Shown piece by piece: positions 44,748-53,170 of a stretch of DNA of 53,170 nucleotides. Each line of letters opens with the position of its first letter. Position 1 is the first letter of the stretch. Source of the DNA: an uncultured Bacteroidia bacterium (GTDB lineage: Bacteria > Bacteroidota > Bacteroidia > Bacteroidales > UBA932); the NCBI GenBank assembly GCA_902791945.1, contig CADAXR010000004.1, forward strand, positions 1 through 53,170, given 5' to 3'. The position numbers and the translations under genes are program-made. The notes below the pieces were generated by a model, which was not told the DNA's origin, did no database searches, and was given only the letters and a program-made list of their open reading frames with translations.

Positions 44748-46936
44748 TGCGCATAAGGCCCGCATATTTACCGTTTATACTGCTTCTTGTCTTGTCTTGC
44801 AACAGGGAGCAGCCGACGGTCAATGATGCGCTCTCTATCGGCGGTATAACTGAAGAGGGATTGGTCTTTGAAGCGATGTCGCGTGAAACGATAGAATTCA
44901 CCGTCCAGGCCAACCGTGACTGGACCGTCACTGCGGATCCGCAGTTCCTGTCGGTTTCGCCCTCATCGGGAGAAGCCGGAGTCCTGTCGGTCGTCCAAGT
45001 CAAATCCCTTTCGCGCAACTACGGCCCGGAGCGGGAAGGCGGCATCATAATCGAAGCCGGAAGCCGCCGGAAAGAGGTCAAAGTCATCCAGCGGGCCTTC
45101 TCCCCCGCCTGGGAGCCAGTCGATCACCCTGAACTCATCACTGACGGACATCCGCACCTGCTTGCATCCGGGAAGGACTTTACTGCTATCCGGGAGAAAG
45201 CGCACGAATCAGAGCGTCTGATGGTTATCTATGACTATATCCTACGCTTTGCCGACCAGACGCTTCAGGCCAAAGATCTTACCTACACGCTCACCGGCAT
45301 CCGCCTTCTGAACGTGTCCATCGAGGCCCTGAAGCGGATGTTCTATCTGTCTTTTGCCTACCGCATGACGGGTAATCCCGCATATGCGGAACGTGCCATA
45401 CACGAGATGGAGACCGTCTGTGCATTTGAAGACTGGCACCCGGCCCATTTCCTGGACTGCGCGGAAATGGCCATGGGCGTCGCCCTTGCCTATGACTGGT
45501 GCTATCCCCGCCTCGACGCCGCCACAAGGGAAATGGTCAGCACATCTCTGGTCGAGAAAGGCATCAAGCCCTTCCTCAACCAGTATTCCGGTGCTGAAAA
45601 CAACTGGAACCAGGTCTGCGGAGGCGGCATCGCCTATGCTGCCCTTGCGGTCCGGGATGAAGCCCCGGAGATGATGGAGGCCGCACTTTCAACCATTCTG
45701 AATCCGGATATTGTAAACAAATACATCGGCACCCCGATGGATAACTACAAGCCGGACGGCACCTATGTCGAAGGCCCCGGCTACTGGTGCTACGGGACTT
45801 CCTACAACTGCTTGCTTCTGGATGCATTTAAACGCCATTACGGCGACTATCGCGGCTTGCTCGACAAGTACCCCGCCTTCAAGCGGACACAAGAGTATGC
45901 CTCCGCAATGATTACACCCTCATTCCATGTTTTTACATATGCCGACCAGGGATTCCCGGCCCAGCTGACCATAGTTCCTTTCTTCATGTATGCCATGACT
46001 GGAGACAGTTCCCATCTTTTCATGGCCGACAGGATGCTGAGCCACGGGATGCTGAACGAGGATCACTGCCGTCATGAGCGCTTGCTGCCGGCCAGCCTGG
46101 TCTTCGCCTGTCGTCCCGACGGCGCGTACCCGGCTCCCCGTCAACCGGCCAATCTCGGATATGTAGGGCAGGGGCAGTCGCCTGTAGCGACTTTCCGTGC
46201 AGGATGGGACTCCCGCGAGGCCGCTTTCCTTGGCTTAAAGGCCGGAAGCCCGTCCACAGGACACGGTCACATGGACGTCGGGACCTTCTTTTATGAAGCC
46301 GACGGCATAGCCTGGGCGACCGACCTTGGCGGAGAGAACTACAATGCTCTGGAATCCGCCGGCGTCGATCTTTGGAACACAAGCCAAAACTCCGAGCGCT
46401 GGACTGTTCTGAGGTGCGCTTTAAGAGGGCACAACTGCCTGATCTTTGACGGGGAGAACCAACGCGTCAACGGATATGCTTCAATCTCGGATGCATCCTT
46501 CTCCTCCCCGGAAAACATGTATGCGATGACAGACCTGTCGGATTTGTATTCCTCTCAGGTCCAGAGCGTTCAGCGTGCCGTATCCCTGATAGACGGGAGC
46601 TGCGCCGTCGTTCAGGACCGCATTACGACAAAGACGGCATCCACAAATCTCTGCTGGAACCTCGTCACAGATGCGGTCCGTGCGGAAATCACAGGCAATC
46701 GCGTCTTGCTGTTCGCAAAGAACGGAAAGACCTGTTCACTCGAGTTTAAAGGGTTCCCCAACCCCTCCATAAAAATGCAACCGGCCACTCCCTCGCTATC
46801 CTGCGAGACGCCAAACACACAGAACATCCTGACCGTCAACTGTACGCTGAATGCCGGCACCAGGTACGATGTTTGTGTCACATTCTCCCCTGGCGATGCC
46901 ACTGCAAGAACATCAAATCCTTATCACTTCCAATGA
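44747..46936 (+). CDS. Heparinase II/III-like polysaccharide lyase with N-terminal BACON domain (lyase 1)
   Basis: Lyases of this fold cleave uronic-acid glycosidic bonds by beta-elimination. The 729-residue lipoprotein (signal to VLSCNREQ) has a BACON module (about 30-120), an alpha/alpha toroid (about 130-420) and a C-terminal beta-sandwich of the heparinase II/III type (about 470-729). Putative active-site positions are Asn288 (NWNQVCGGG), Tyr346/Tyr349 (GYWCYGTSY) and His506/His508 in GHGHMDVGTF. The usual GHNH is GHGH here. The gene starts within the previous stop codon (TGATG) and overlaps lyase 2 by 4 bp. The polysaccharide is not known. Confidence 0.87.
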   Translation: MRIRPAYLPFILLLVLSCNREQPTVNDALSIGGITEEGLVFEAMSRETIEFTVQANRDWTVTADPQFLSVSPSSGEAGVLSVVQVKSLSRNYGPEREGGIIIEAGSRRKEVKVIQRAFSPAWEPVDHPELITDGHPHLLASGKDFTAIREKAHESERLMVIYDYILRFADQTLQAKDLTYTLTGIRLLNVSIEALKRMFYLSFAYRMTGNPAYAERAIHEMETVCAFEDWHPAHFLDCAEMAMGVALAYDWCYPRLDAATREMVSTSLVEKGIKPFLNQYSGAENNWNQVCGGGIAYAALAVRDEAPEMMEAALSTILNPDIVNKYIGTPMDNYKPDGTYVEGPGYWCYGTSYNCLLLDAFKRHYGDYRGLLDKYPAFKRTQEYASAMITPSFHVFTYADQGFPAQLTIVPFFMYAMTGDSSHLFMADRMLSHGMLNEDHCRHERLLPASLVFACRPDGAYPAPRQPANLGYVGQGQSPVATFRAGWDSREAAFLGLKAGSPSTGHGHMDVGTFFYEADGIAWATDLGGENYNALESAGVDLWNTSQNSERWTVLRCALRGHNCLIFDGENQRVNGYASISDASFSSPENMYAMTDLSDLYSSQVQSVQRAVSLIDGSCAVVQDRITTKTASTNLCWNLVTDAVRAEITGNRVLLFAKNGKTCSLEFKGFPNPSIKMQPATPSLSCETPNTQNILTVNCTLNAGTRYDVCVTFSPGDATARTSNPYHFQ

Positions 46937-48753
46937 AACGGTTTGTTCTTTCTATAATATCAGTTCTGGCCTGTGCCGGCTTGTATGGATCGGAAACACC
47001 GGCCCATCCCAGTTTGCTGATTCACGACAAAGACGCGTTTGAGACAATTCGTGAACGGGTCAAAGAGGAGCCTCTCCTTCAGAAGATTCAGGCCTATATC
47101 CTGAATTTCGCCGACGAGACGCTGCCTCTGCCGACGAATACCCGGAAAATGAAGGGCCGTCGCCTTCTGGACACTTCCGCCGACTGCTTCACCCGCATAT
47201 TCTACCTCAGCTATGCCTGGCAGATTACCGGCAAAGATGTCTATGCGCGCCGGGCCATCGATGAAATGCTGGCAGTCAGCGCCTTTACGGACTGGAACCC
47301 GTCCCATTTCCTCGATGTCGCGGAGATGATGTGCGGACTTGGTTTCGGATATGACTGGTGCTATGAAGCCATGACGGATGCAGAGCGCGAAACGATACGC
47401 ACAGCATTGAAGGAGAAGGGGCTGGATCCCTGCCTGCTCCCGGAGTTTTCTGAATTTTGGCTTAAGTCGCCATCAAACTGGAATCAGGTCTGCAACGCCG
47501 CCTCGGTTCTTGCGGCCCTGGCAATCCGCGACACGGATCCCGAATACGCCGAGACAATCGTCCCTCGCGCCGTCAAGGCGGTTAGGAAAGCGATGGCCTG
47601 CTATGCCCCCGACGGCGCCTACCGGGAAGGTCCCGGCTACTGGTGCTACGGGACTTCCTACAACTGCCTGCTTCTCGCCGCCATTGAGAATGCATATGGT
47701 ACGGATTACGGCTTGCTTGATGAGGCGCCTGCATTCATGACGACCGTGAATTACCACCTGGCGATGATGACTCCTACCAGCCGAGTCTTCTGCTATGCCG
47801 ACCAGGCTTTCCCGGCCCAGGTCACCATCGTTCCATTCTGGATGTTTGCAAAAACAGGCGAAGCATCCTACCTGTATATGCTTCAGCACATCTTCTCGCA
47901 GATTCCCATCGACCTCGCACACTGCCGTCACCGGAGGGTACTTCCGGCCGCTCTTGTGTTTGCGGGGACCGGGACAAAGACATTCCCTGCGATCAATCCG
48001 CCTTCATGGCTTGCCTATGTCGCAGGCGGACGGACGCCTGTGGCTGCCTTCCGTTCAGGTTGGAAAAGCAAAGACGACTGCTATCTTGGTTTCAAATGCG
48101 GGTCTCCGAAAGAAGGACACAACCATATGGATGAAGGAAGCTTCTACATCGAAGCCAACGGCATCCGCTGGGCCGTCGACCTGGGTGGCGAAGGCTACAC
48201 TAACATCGAACGGGCAGGCGTCGATCTTTGGAGCTACACGGCTGACGCCGGCCGCTGGCGCCTCCTCAGGACCGGACTTGCCGGACACAACTGTCTTATC
48301 CTCAACGGTCACGATCAGAATGTCGACGGATACTGCCAGATAGACACTCACGGAGAGGATTTCAAAGACCAGTTTGCGGGAAGCGACCTTTCTTCCCTCT
48401 ACCTGCAAGACGCCGACTCTGTCGGAAGGACCGTCCACCTGCTTGACGGAAAGTCCTTCCGCATAGACGACTGCATTGTCACCAAAGACAAGAAAGTCAC
48501 CCTTCGCTGGCAGATGGCTACCGAAGCGGTGTCCCTGAAGGCAAAAGGCAAGCAGGCAACATTATTGTCAGAGGATGGCAAGAAAATGATGATCAAAGTG
48601 TCCGGAAATGCGAAAGTCAGCTTTGATTCTTGGAGCGCACAACCCCTGACTTCCTATGAAGCGAAGAATGAAGGAAGGATGTTCGTCGGCTTTACCGCCC
48701 AGCTTCTTCCCGGAAAGAAATATACAATAACGACAGAATTGATACCCTTATGA
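46933..48753 (+). CDS. Heparinase II/III-like polysaccharide lyase (lyase 2)
   Basis: The ATG at 46933 begins a signal peptide (MKRFVLSIISVLACAGLYGS); a Cys at position 14 could be a lipid site, but the lipobox is not standard. The 606-residue product has the toroid and sandwich of the family. Putative active-site residues are Asn184 (NWNQVCN), Tyr236/Tyr239 (GYWCYGTSYN) and His396/His398 in GHNHMDEGSFY, the canonical form of the motif. It is closely related to lyase 1 (shared GPGYWCYGTSYNCLLL and YADQxFPAQxTIVPF) but has no BACON. It is coupled to both neighbours by 4-bp overlaps. Confidence 0.88.
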   Translation: MKRFVLSIISVLACAGLYGSETPAHPSLLIHDKDAFETIRERVKEEPLLQKIQAYILNFADETLPLPTNTRKMKGRRLLDTSADCFTRIFYLSYAWQITGKDVYARRAIDEMLAVSAFTDWNPSHFLDVAEMMCGLGFGYDWCYEAMTDAERETIRTALKEKGLDPCLLPEFSEFWLKSPSNWNQVCNAASVLAALAIRDTDPEYAETIVPRAVKAVRKAMACYAPDGAYREGPGYWCYGTSYNCLLLAAIENAYGTDYGLLDEAPAFMTTVNYHLAMMTPTSRVFCYADQAFPAQVTIVPFWMFAKTGEASYLYMLQHIFSQIPIDLAHCRHRRVLPAALVFAGTGTKTFPAINPPSWLAYVAGGRTPVAAFRSGWKSKDDCYLGFKCGSPKEGHNHMDEGSFYIEANGIRWAVDLGGEGYTNIERAGVDLWSYTADAGRWRLLRTGLAGHNCLILNGHDQNVDGYCQIDTHGEDFKDQFAGSDLSSLYLQDADSVGRTVHLLDGKSFRIDDCIVTKDKKVTLRWQMATEAVSLKAKGKQATLLSEDGKKMMIKVSGNAKVSFDSWSAQPLTSYEAKNEGRMFVGFTAQLLPGKKYTITTELIPL

Positions 48754-50651
48754 AAAAAAACATTTTCCTGTTATGTGGAGTTGCCCTCCTGATACTTTCA
48801 GGGTGTGACAAGAACTCAAAGTCTGAAGGAGAATACAGCGCCGACAAAGCATTGAAATTTTCCATCGAGTTGCCTGTTCTTACCGACAGCCCCTCCGCTC
48901 TCGCGTGGGGTCAGGGCGACGAGGTTGGCATTTTCCCGGAAGCGGCCAAGAGCGCAGCGACCAAGGCAGGTGCAGAACCCGCAGCACGTTTTGAATGGAA
49001 GTCCGGCAACCTTTTCTCCGAGACTACTACCGCATTTATGCCAGATGAAAGCATCCCCACACACAAGTTTGTGAGTTTCTATCCTTTCGTCGAGGCTTCG
49101 GATCCCGAAGCGGTTCCCGTTGTGGTCGCTTCAAAGCAGAAGCAGGCAAGGGCCGATGATTTCGCTTCAGTCAAAGCCCAATCCATCATGTATGGAAGCG
49201 GCTCCGTTAGCACCCCGATGGACGGCGCTACGGTCAGGATTCCCATGGCGGCGGCCACTGCAATATTGCAGATTCCAGTACTGACAGGAGAAGTCGTAGC
49301 CAACCGTATCTTGGTCTATGTGGACGACGACGCGCCCTACCTGGCCGCCTCTGCCGCTACGATGGATGCCCGCACCGGCGCTATTTCTGTCACGGAGGGT
49401 TCCCACGAGATCGAGCTCTCGATTGCGACGGCAATGCCAGCTTCGGCTGATATCCAGTATGGCTATGTCAATATTCTTCCCGAAGATTTCACCGGGAAAG
49501 CCATCACCGCCGAAGTCGTCACCAGCGAAGGCCGTCGCAAACTGGTCTTCGCCGGCGGGAATTTCGCCGCAGGCAACGTCTATATGCTCCAGGGAGCGGA
49601 AACTGGTCCTCTTGGATATCCGGCAGACCTTTCCACCATCGCTTTCGACAAATCCTACATTTATGACGTGAAGGATGAGAACGGCGATGTTGTCGGATTT
49701 ATCTGCAAGGAATATCTTGGTCAAAGCGTCAACCAGCAGGCGATTGTAGCCTATGGCATTACCGCAGAGGGGAAAATCGACGCGGACAACGGCCTCGTTG
49801 CCCAGGTCCTTCTCTCCTCTGGAGAGGGTCAGTATATGAGCTACTCGAGCGTCGACGCGTCCGACAAGGTCCACGGCGGGACTTTCAGCACCAGCGAAGC
49901 AGCATATACTGTCCCGGGGACCGTAGAGGCAATAAGCAAAGTGTGGTTCAAGAAAGCCGATGACGGATCGAGCCAGGTTACGGCTCAGGAGCCGGAAGAA
50001 ATCGGCACAAGCACGGTGGAGCCTGAGACACTTGTCCTCTCCGACCGCGAGGACACCTATGCCTACAAGGAAGTCAAGATCGGCAAGCAAGTCTGGATGG
50101 CCGAGAACCTCAAGACAACCCGACTCCCGGACAAAACGGACATTCTTGTCTCCGAAGCATTCACTTTCTATTCCCAGTCGCAAGCAAATACCGAGACCGG
50201 CTGCAAGCCTACTTGTATCAAGTATAACGATGAGATATACTACAACGGATATTGCGCCGGTGAATTCCCTGTCGAACTGGGTGATTATTCCGACAAGTCC
50301 ACTATGCCGAATGTGATTGCACCTGCCGGATGGAAAGTACCTACCGGCAGCACCAACGGAGATCTTGGAATTCTGGTTAAATGGTCTTCACCGTCCACAA
50401 CTCTGGATGCCGACGGCAACAACATTACCCTGTTCAGCGCCAAGTTTGTCGGCCGTGCCAACCAGGGCGCCTATGCCACAACGACCGGAATCATTTTCTG
50501 GAGCGCTTCCCTCAACTGGAAGAACAACCGTGTACAGGGTTATTTCCTCAAGGTAACTGAAGGGAATGTTGCAACAGCCGCTAGTGCCAACGCCGGGACT
50601 ACCCTCTTCAACGGATTCTCAATCAGGCTCATTAAGAAAGGCGCTATCTGA
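48750..50651 (+). CDS. Fimbrillin-like and FISUMP-domain lipoprotein, 633 aa
   Basis: A lipoprotein signal (MKKNIFLLCGVALLILSGCD) is followed by a fimbrillin-type N-terminal half (LAWGQGDEVGIFPEAA; THKFVSFYPFVE; NFAAGNVYMLQG). The middle domain is unassigned, and a FISUMP domain (Fibrobacter succinogenes major paralogous family) occupies about residues 440-630: YAYKEVKIGKQVWMAENLKT, IAPAGWKVPTGS, GIIFWSAS, FSIRLIKKG. FISUMP proteins are common on surfaces of fibre-degrading bacteria with no settled function; glycan binding is a guess. It overlaps lyase 2 by 4 bp and lyase 3 by 1 bp, so its partnership with lyases is strong. Confidence 0.8.
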   Translation: MKKNIFLLCGVALLILSGCDKNSKSEGEYSADKALKFSIELPVLTDSPSALAWGQGDEVGIFPEAAKSAATKAGAEPAARFEWKSGNLFSETTTAFMPDESIPTHKFVSFYPFVEASDPEAVPVVVASKQKQARADDFASVKAQSIMYGSGSVSTPMDGATVRIPMAAATAILQIPVLTGEVVANRILVYVDDDAPYLAASAATMDARTGAISVTEGSHEIELSIATAMPASADIQYGYVNILPEDFTGKAITAEVVTSEGRRKLVFAGGNFAAGNVYMLQGAETGPLGYPADLSTIAFDKSYIYDVKDENGDVVGFICKEYLGQSVNQQAIVAYGITAEGKIDADNGLVAQVLLSSGEGQYMSYSSVDASDKVHGGTFSTSEAAYTVPGTVEAISKVWFKKADDGSSQVTAQEPEEIGTSTVEPETLVLSDREDTYAYKEVKIGKQVWMAENLKTTRLPDKTDILVSEAFTFYSQSQANTETGCKPTCIKYNDEIYYNGYCAGEFPVELGDYSDKSTMPNVIAPAGWKVPTGSTNGDLGILVKWSSPSTTLDADGNNITLFSAKFVGRANQGAYATTTGIIFWSASLNWKNNRVQGYFLKVTEGNVATAASANAGTTLFNGFSIRLIKKGAI

Positions 50652-52477
50652 TGTTACGTAAATTCTTTCTTGCCTCTCTTTTCATGGTGCTGACGCTCCT
50701 CCCGGGGCGTGCAGCAGGGATTCAACCACACCCTCGTCTGCTACTGGACGGAAAGAGCGTCAAGAATTACACGAAAAGGGCACAGGGCGACTCTCTGGTT
50801 CTGATGATGCACCAGGGAGTCATCCTGAGCGCCAACAACGCGATTCCGGCCAAGGACATCACAAAGCCCTCACAGGCTTATCGGCGCCTCCTTCCGCTGG
50901 CCTATGCCTGGCTGACGACAGGAGAAGAAAAATATGCCGTGAAAGCGGAGCGCGATCTTCTCACACTCGCCAGGATGGAAGAATGGTGGGCCGTCAGGGA
51001 CATCGAGCAGGCTGAAATCTTGATGAGCGCCGCCATCGCGTACGACTGGTGTTATGACAAGCTGTCTCCTGAATCTCGAAAGTTGGTGAGCAGTGCCATT
51101 CGCGAGAAAGGCTTGGAACCGGTTGCGCAGTCCAAGGCAATCTGGCAGACAGCAGGTGGTTACGAGAATCAAGTGTGCAACGCAGGCCTTGCCATTGCGG
51201 CTGCAGCCATCTGGGAGCAGGATCCCGCTTATGCATCCGGCCTGCTTCAGCAAGCGCTCAAATCCATAGCCCTTTCGTATCCACTGTATGAACCCGATGG
51301 CGCATGGCCTGAAGGATATGGAGCCTACGTTTCCGGAAGCTCCTGGTCAGCCCTGATGCTGTCCTGCCTGGAATCATCCAAGATTCCGGAGTTCAAGCCG
51401 AGCAGAAGTGATTATGCGCCCATGCTGAAATCCGCCCGCTACAGCATCCAGATGGTGACGCCGAACTATTACACTTTCTCATTCGGCGACTACGCCGTTC
51501 GCGGGGCAGTCCAGTTCATTCAGCTGTGGCTGTACGACAAGAGCAGCGAGCCTTCCCTTCTTTTCGTTCCTGCGAGGACGCTCCAGAGGGATAAGGACCA
51601 CAATTTCATAAAAGACCCGATGCTGCCGCTCACGACGGCTCTTGCGGTAAAGAACGGCATCCGCATCACCGATGGCGCCGCTCCGGTGGAAGATATCACC
51701 TTCATGTCCGGCGGCACCACACCCATTGCGATTTTCCGTTCCCACTGGGCCAGTCCCAAGAAGTGCCTCTACGCCGGACTCAAAGGCGGATCGCCCTCCA
51801 CTCCGCATAATCATCAGGACTGCGGCTCCTTCTATTTTGAAGCGAGCGGAGTCCGTTGGGCTACCGACCTTGGCAGCGAGAGCGAGCAGCAGATGCTCCG
51901 GGAGGGGATCATCCCTTCGGACCAAAGTCAGGATGCGGAAAAATGGAAGCTCTTCCGCTATGGAATCTTCTCCCACAACGTACCCATTCTCAACGACAAG
52001 CCTCAGGTCGTGGACGGAAAGGCTGTCATTGTCAAGGACGAGACGGTCGACAATCGCCGAAGCGTGGTTGCAGACCTGAGCTCCCTGTACCCGGAAGCCC
52101 AATCCGTAGAACGCGCACTTTCGATGGTCGGTCGCAGTTACATCCTGGTTCAGGACCGCATCGTCACTGGCAGTACGCCTGTCCACCTCCGTTGGAACAT
52201 GACATCGATGGCGACTAACCTGATTCCAGTCGATGCCGAGACGGCGCGTCTTGAGCGAAGCGGAGCCGTGCTTTACATGACGGTCTTGTCTGAAGTCCCC
52301 GTCTCCTACAATGTGTGGAGCGCGAACCCGGAGAACCGCCTGGAGAATCCGAACAAAAGCATACAATGTGTCGGATTTGAAGCCGACCTTGCCCCCGGCA
52401 AGACCTACGAATTCTCCGTCTATCTCTCACCCGACAAGAAAATCAATATCGCGCAGCGGAAATATTATCGCTTCTGA
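50651..52477 (+). CDS. Heparinase II/III-like polysaccharide lyase (lyase 3)
   Basis: The 608-residue protein has a Sec signal peptide (MLRKFFLASLFMVLTLLPGR, then AAG) without a lipobox, so it is likely periplasmic. It is more distant from lyases 1 and 2: Asn173 (YENQVCN) is kept, Tyr223/Tyr226 lie in GYGAYVSGSSW, and His386/His388 lie in PHNHQDCGSFYFEASGVRW. The lost WCYGTSY motif and changed loops suggest another site specificity, perhaps acting on oligosaccharides after import. It is coupled to the FISUMP genes on both sides (1-bp overlaps). Confidence 0.87.
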   Translation: MLRKFFLASLFMVLTLLPGRAAGIQPHPRLLLDGKSVKNYTKRAQGDSLVLMMHQGVILSANNAIPAKDITKPSQAYRRLLPLAYAWLTTGEEKYAVKAERDLLTLARMEEWWAVRDIEQAEILMSAAIAYDWCYDKLSPESRKLVSSAIREKGLEPVAQSKAIWQTAGGYENQVCNAGLAIAAAAIWEQDPAYASGLLQQALKSIALSYPLYEPDGAWPEGYGAYVSGSSWSALMLSCLESSKIPEFKPSRSDYAPMLKSARYSIQMVTPNYYTFSFGDYAVRGAVQFIQLWLYDKSSEPSLLFVPARTLQRDKDHNFIKDPMLPLTTALAVKNGIRITDGAAPVEDITFMSGGTTPIAIFRSHWASPKKCLYAGLKGGSPSTPHNHQDCGSFYFEASGVRWATDLGSESEQQMLREGIIPSDQSQDAEKWKLFRYGIFSHNVPILNDKPQVVDGKAVIVKDETVDNRRSVVADLSSLYPEAQSVERALSMVGRSYILVQDRIVTGSTPVHLRWNMTSMATNLIPVDAETARLERSGAVLYMTVLSEVPVSYNVWSANPENRLENPNKSIQCVGFEADLAPGKTYEFSVYLSPDKKINIAQRKYYRF

Positions 52478-53170
52478 TGAAACGTCTCTTCCTGATATGG
52501 ATTCTTCTGCTCCCGATCGCCTGCACGCGACCGGAAGCGACGCCAGATAACCCATCCGTGGGCGAACGGTTCCGCTTCGACCTGTCCACGCTGGATTTTC
52601 AGGAAAGTGGCATATACACCCTCTCTGACCTCAATGGCAATCCGCTGTCCATCGTCACAAGAGAGTATCTCGGGAAGACTTACGGGGTGCAGGCCCTTCT
52701 TGTCTACCCCAAGGGAGCGGGAGAATCATTCCGTCAGGATTCCATCTTCGTCGCGCGCCTGCTGGCAGCAGATTCGGCCTACGGGCAGGCACGGTTGGAA
52801 GAAGCCGTTCACGGCGGCTCGCTGTACTTTGACGAATCCGAGAGTGCATTCTTCTATCACGATGTCAACAAGACACGGGAAGAGCCGGCGACAGAAATCG
52901 AGCTGACACGCCATAAGGACAGCCATATAAGTCTGTCGCGGACTATTTCAGCACAGGCATCCGCGGAAGTTGTCGCAACACCTATGCTGCTCAGCCTTGA
53001 TGACCATGATTATCCGCTTGTCAAAATTGCCGGGAGCATTTGGACTGCCGAGAACCTCCGTTGCCGGCACTATGCCGACGGCGCTGCCATACCACAGTCC
53101 GGGACTTGGTCACAGGCGACAGCGAATTGGAGCGAGTCCCCCAATCCGGAAGCCGGCTTCCTATATAACG
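52477..53170 (+). CDS. FISUMP-domain lipoprotein, 5' part (runs past window end)
   Basis: The ATG at 52477 overlaps the lyase 3 stop (TGATG). A lipoprotein signal (MKRLFLIWILLLPIACTRPE) is followed by a beta-rich region, and by about residue 180 the FISUMP signature DYPLVKIAGSIWTAENLRCR begins. The frame remains open to 53170, so about 231 residues are visible and the C-terminus is missing. It is the second FISUMP protein of PUL 2, with an N-terminal part unlike the first. It is probably a surface partner of the lyases; its function is unknown. Confidence 0.8.
   Translation, partial: MKRLFLIWILLLPIACTRPEATPDNPSVGERFRFDLSTLDFQESGIYTLSDLNGNPLSIVTREYLGKTYGVQALLVYPKGAGESFRQDSIFVARLLAADSAYGQARLEEAVHGGSLYFDESESAFFYHDVNKTREEPATEIELTRHKDSHISLSRTISAQASAEVVATPMLLSLDDHDYPLVKIAGSIWTAENLRCRHYADGAAIPQSGTWSQATANWSESPNPEAGFLYN

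Noticed and set aside
36338-53170. PUL 2 as a heparin or chondroitin sulfate locus
   Set aside because: No sulfatase, GH88 or typical PL8/PL12/PL13 partner set is visible; the heparinase II/III fold alone does not define the substrate.

Overview
The window comes from the chromosome of a fairly GC-rich member of the Bacteroidota, most likely order Bacteroidales. The support is two SusC/SusD polysaccharide utilization loci (PULs), many lipoproteins with Cys-containing lipoboxes, promoters of the Bacteroidetes form (TTG, about 20 bp, TAnnTTTG), and a near absence of Shine-Dalgarno sequences. I cannot name the genus from sequence alone.

Layout. 1-1696 (+): 3' end of rnr (RNase R) and recO. 1684-7756 (-): a run holding an outer-membrane barrel protein, two lipoproteins, a GH97 alpha-glucosidase and a TGS-type nucleoside kinase. 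7757-7869: divergent promoter region with a palindrome, then an AraC-family regulator (+). 8828-25190 (+): PUL 1, a beta-mannan locus of 12 tightly packed genes: GH26, a GH37-like hydrolase, SusC, SusD, three surface-type lipoproteins, a 46-residue peptide gene, a second GH26, a GH130 mannosylglucose phosphorylase, a GPH-type sugar transporter and a mannobiose 2-epimerase. Together they give a complete route: endo-cleavage outside the cell, TonB-linked uptake, transport of mannobiose, epimerization to mannosylglucose, and phosphorolysis. 25187-27714 (-): adk and a lipoprotein GH13 amylase. 27807-30644: a tiny Cys-rich lipoprotein (-), rsmE (+) with a large in-frame repeat insertion, an esterase and a DUF6512-like membrane protein. 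30645-31071: non-coding, repeat-rich. 31072-35804 (-): tsaC/sua5 (with in-frame repeat expansions), an endonuclease/exonuclease/phosphatase family protein, rhomboid, mutL and a small membrane protein. 35919-36104: tRNA-Gln and tRNA-Met. 36338 to the window end (+): PUL 2, a SusC/SusD locus with three heparinase II/III-like lyases interleaved with BACON, DUF5689 and FISUMP lipoproteins, running off the end.

The most notable observations are: (a) rsmE and tsaC, both housekeeping RNA-modification genes, carry in-frame repeat or palindrome insertions, and the intergenic stretch between them carries a hairpin array and a 110-bp palindrome; (b) PUL 2 has three different heparinase-fold lyases and no sulfatase or unsaturated glucuronyl hydrolase in the visible part, so its substrate is open; (c) a trehalase-family enzyme sits inside a mannan locus; (d) a hidden 46-residue peptide gene lies between the SusE-like and SusF-like genes; (e) MutL lacks the usual endonuclease metal-binding motif. 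All assignments rest on reading the sequence and recalled family motifs; no database search was run.
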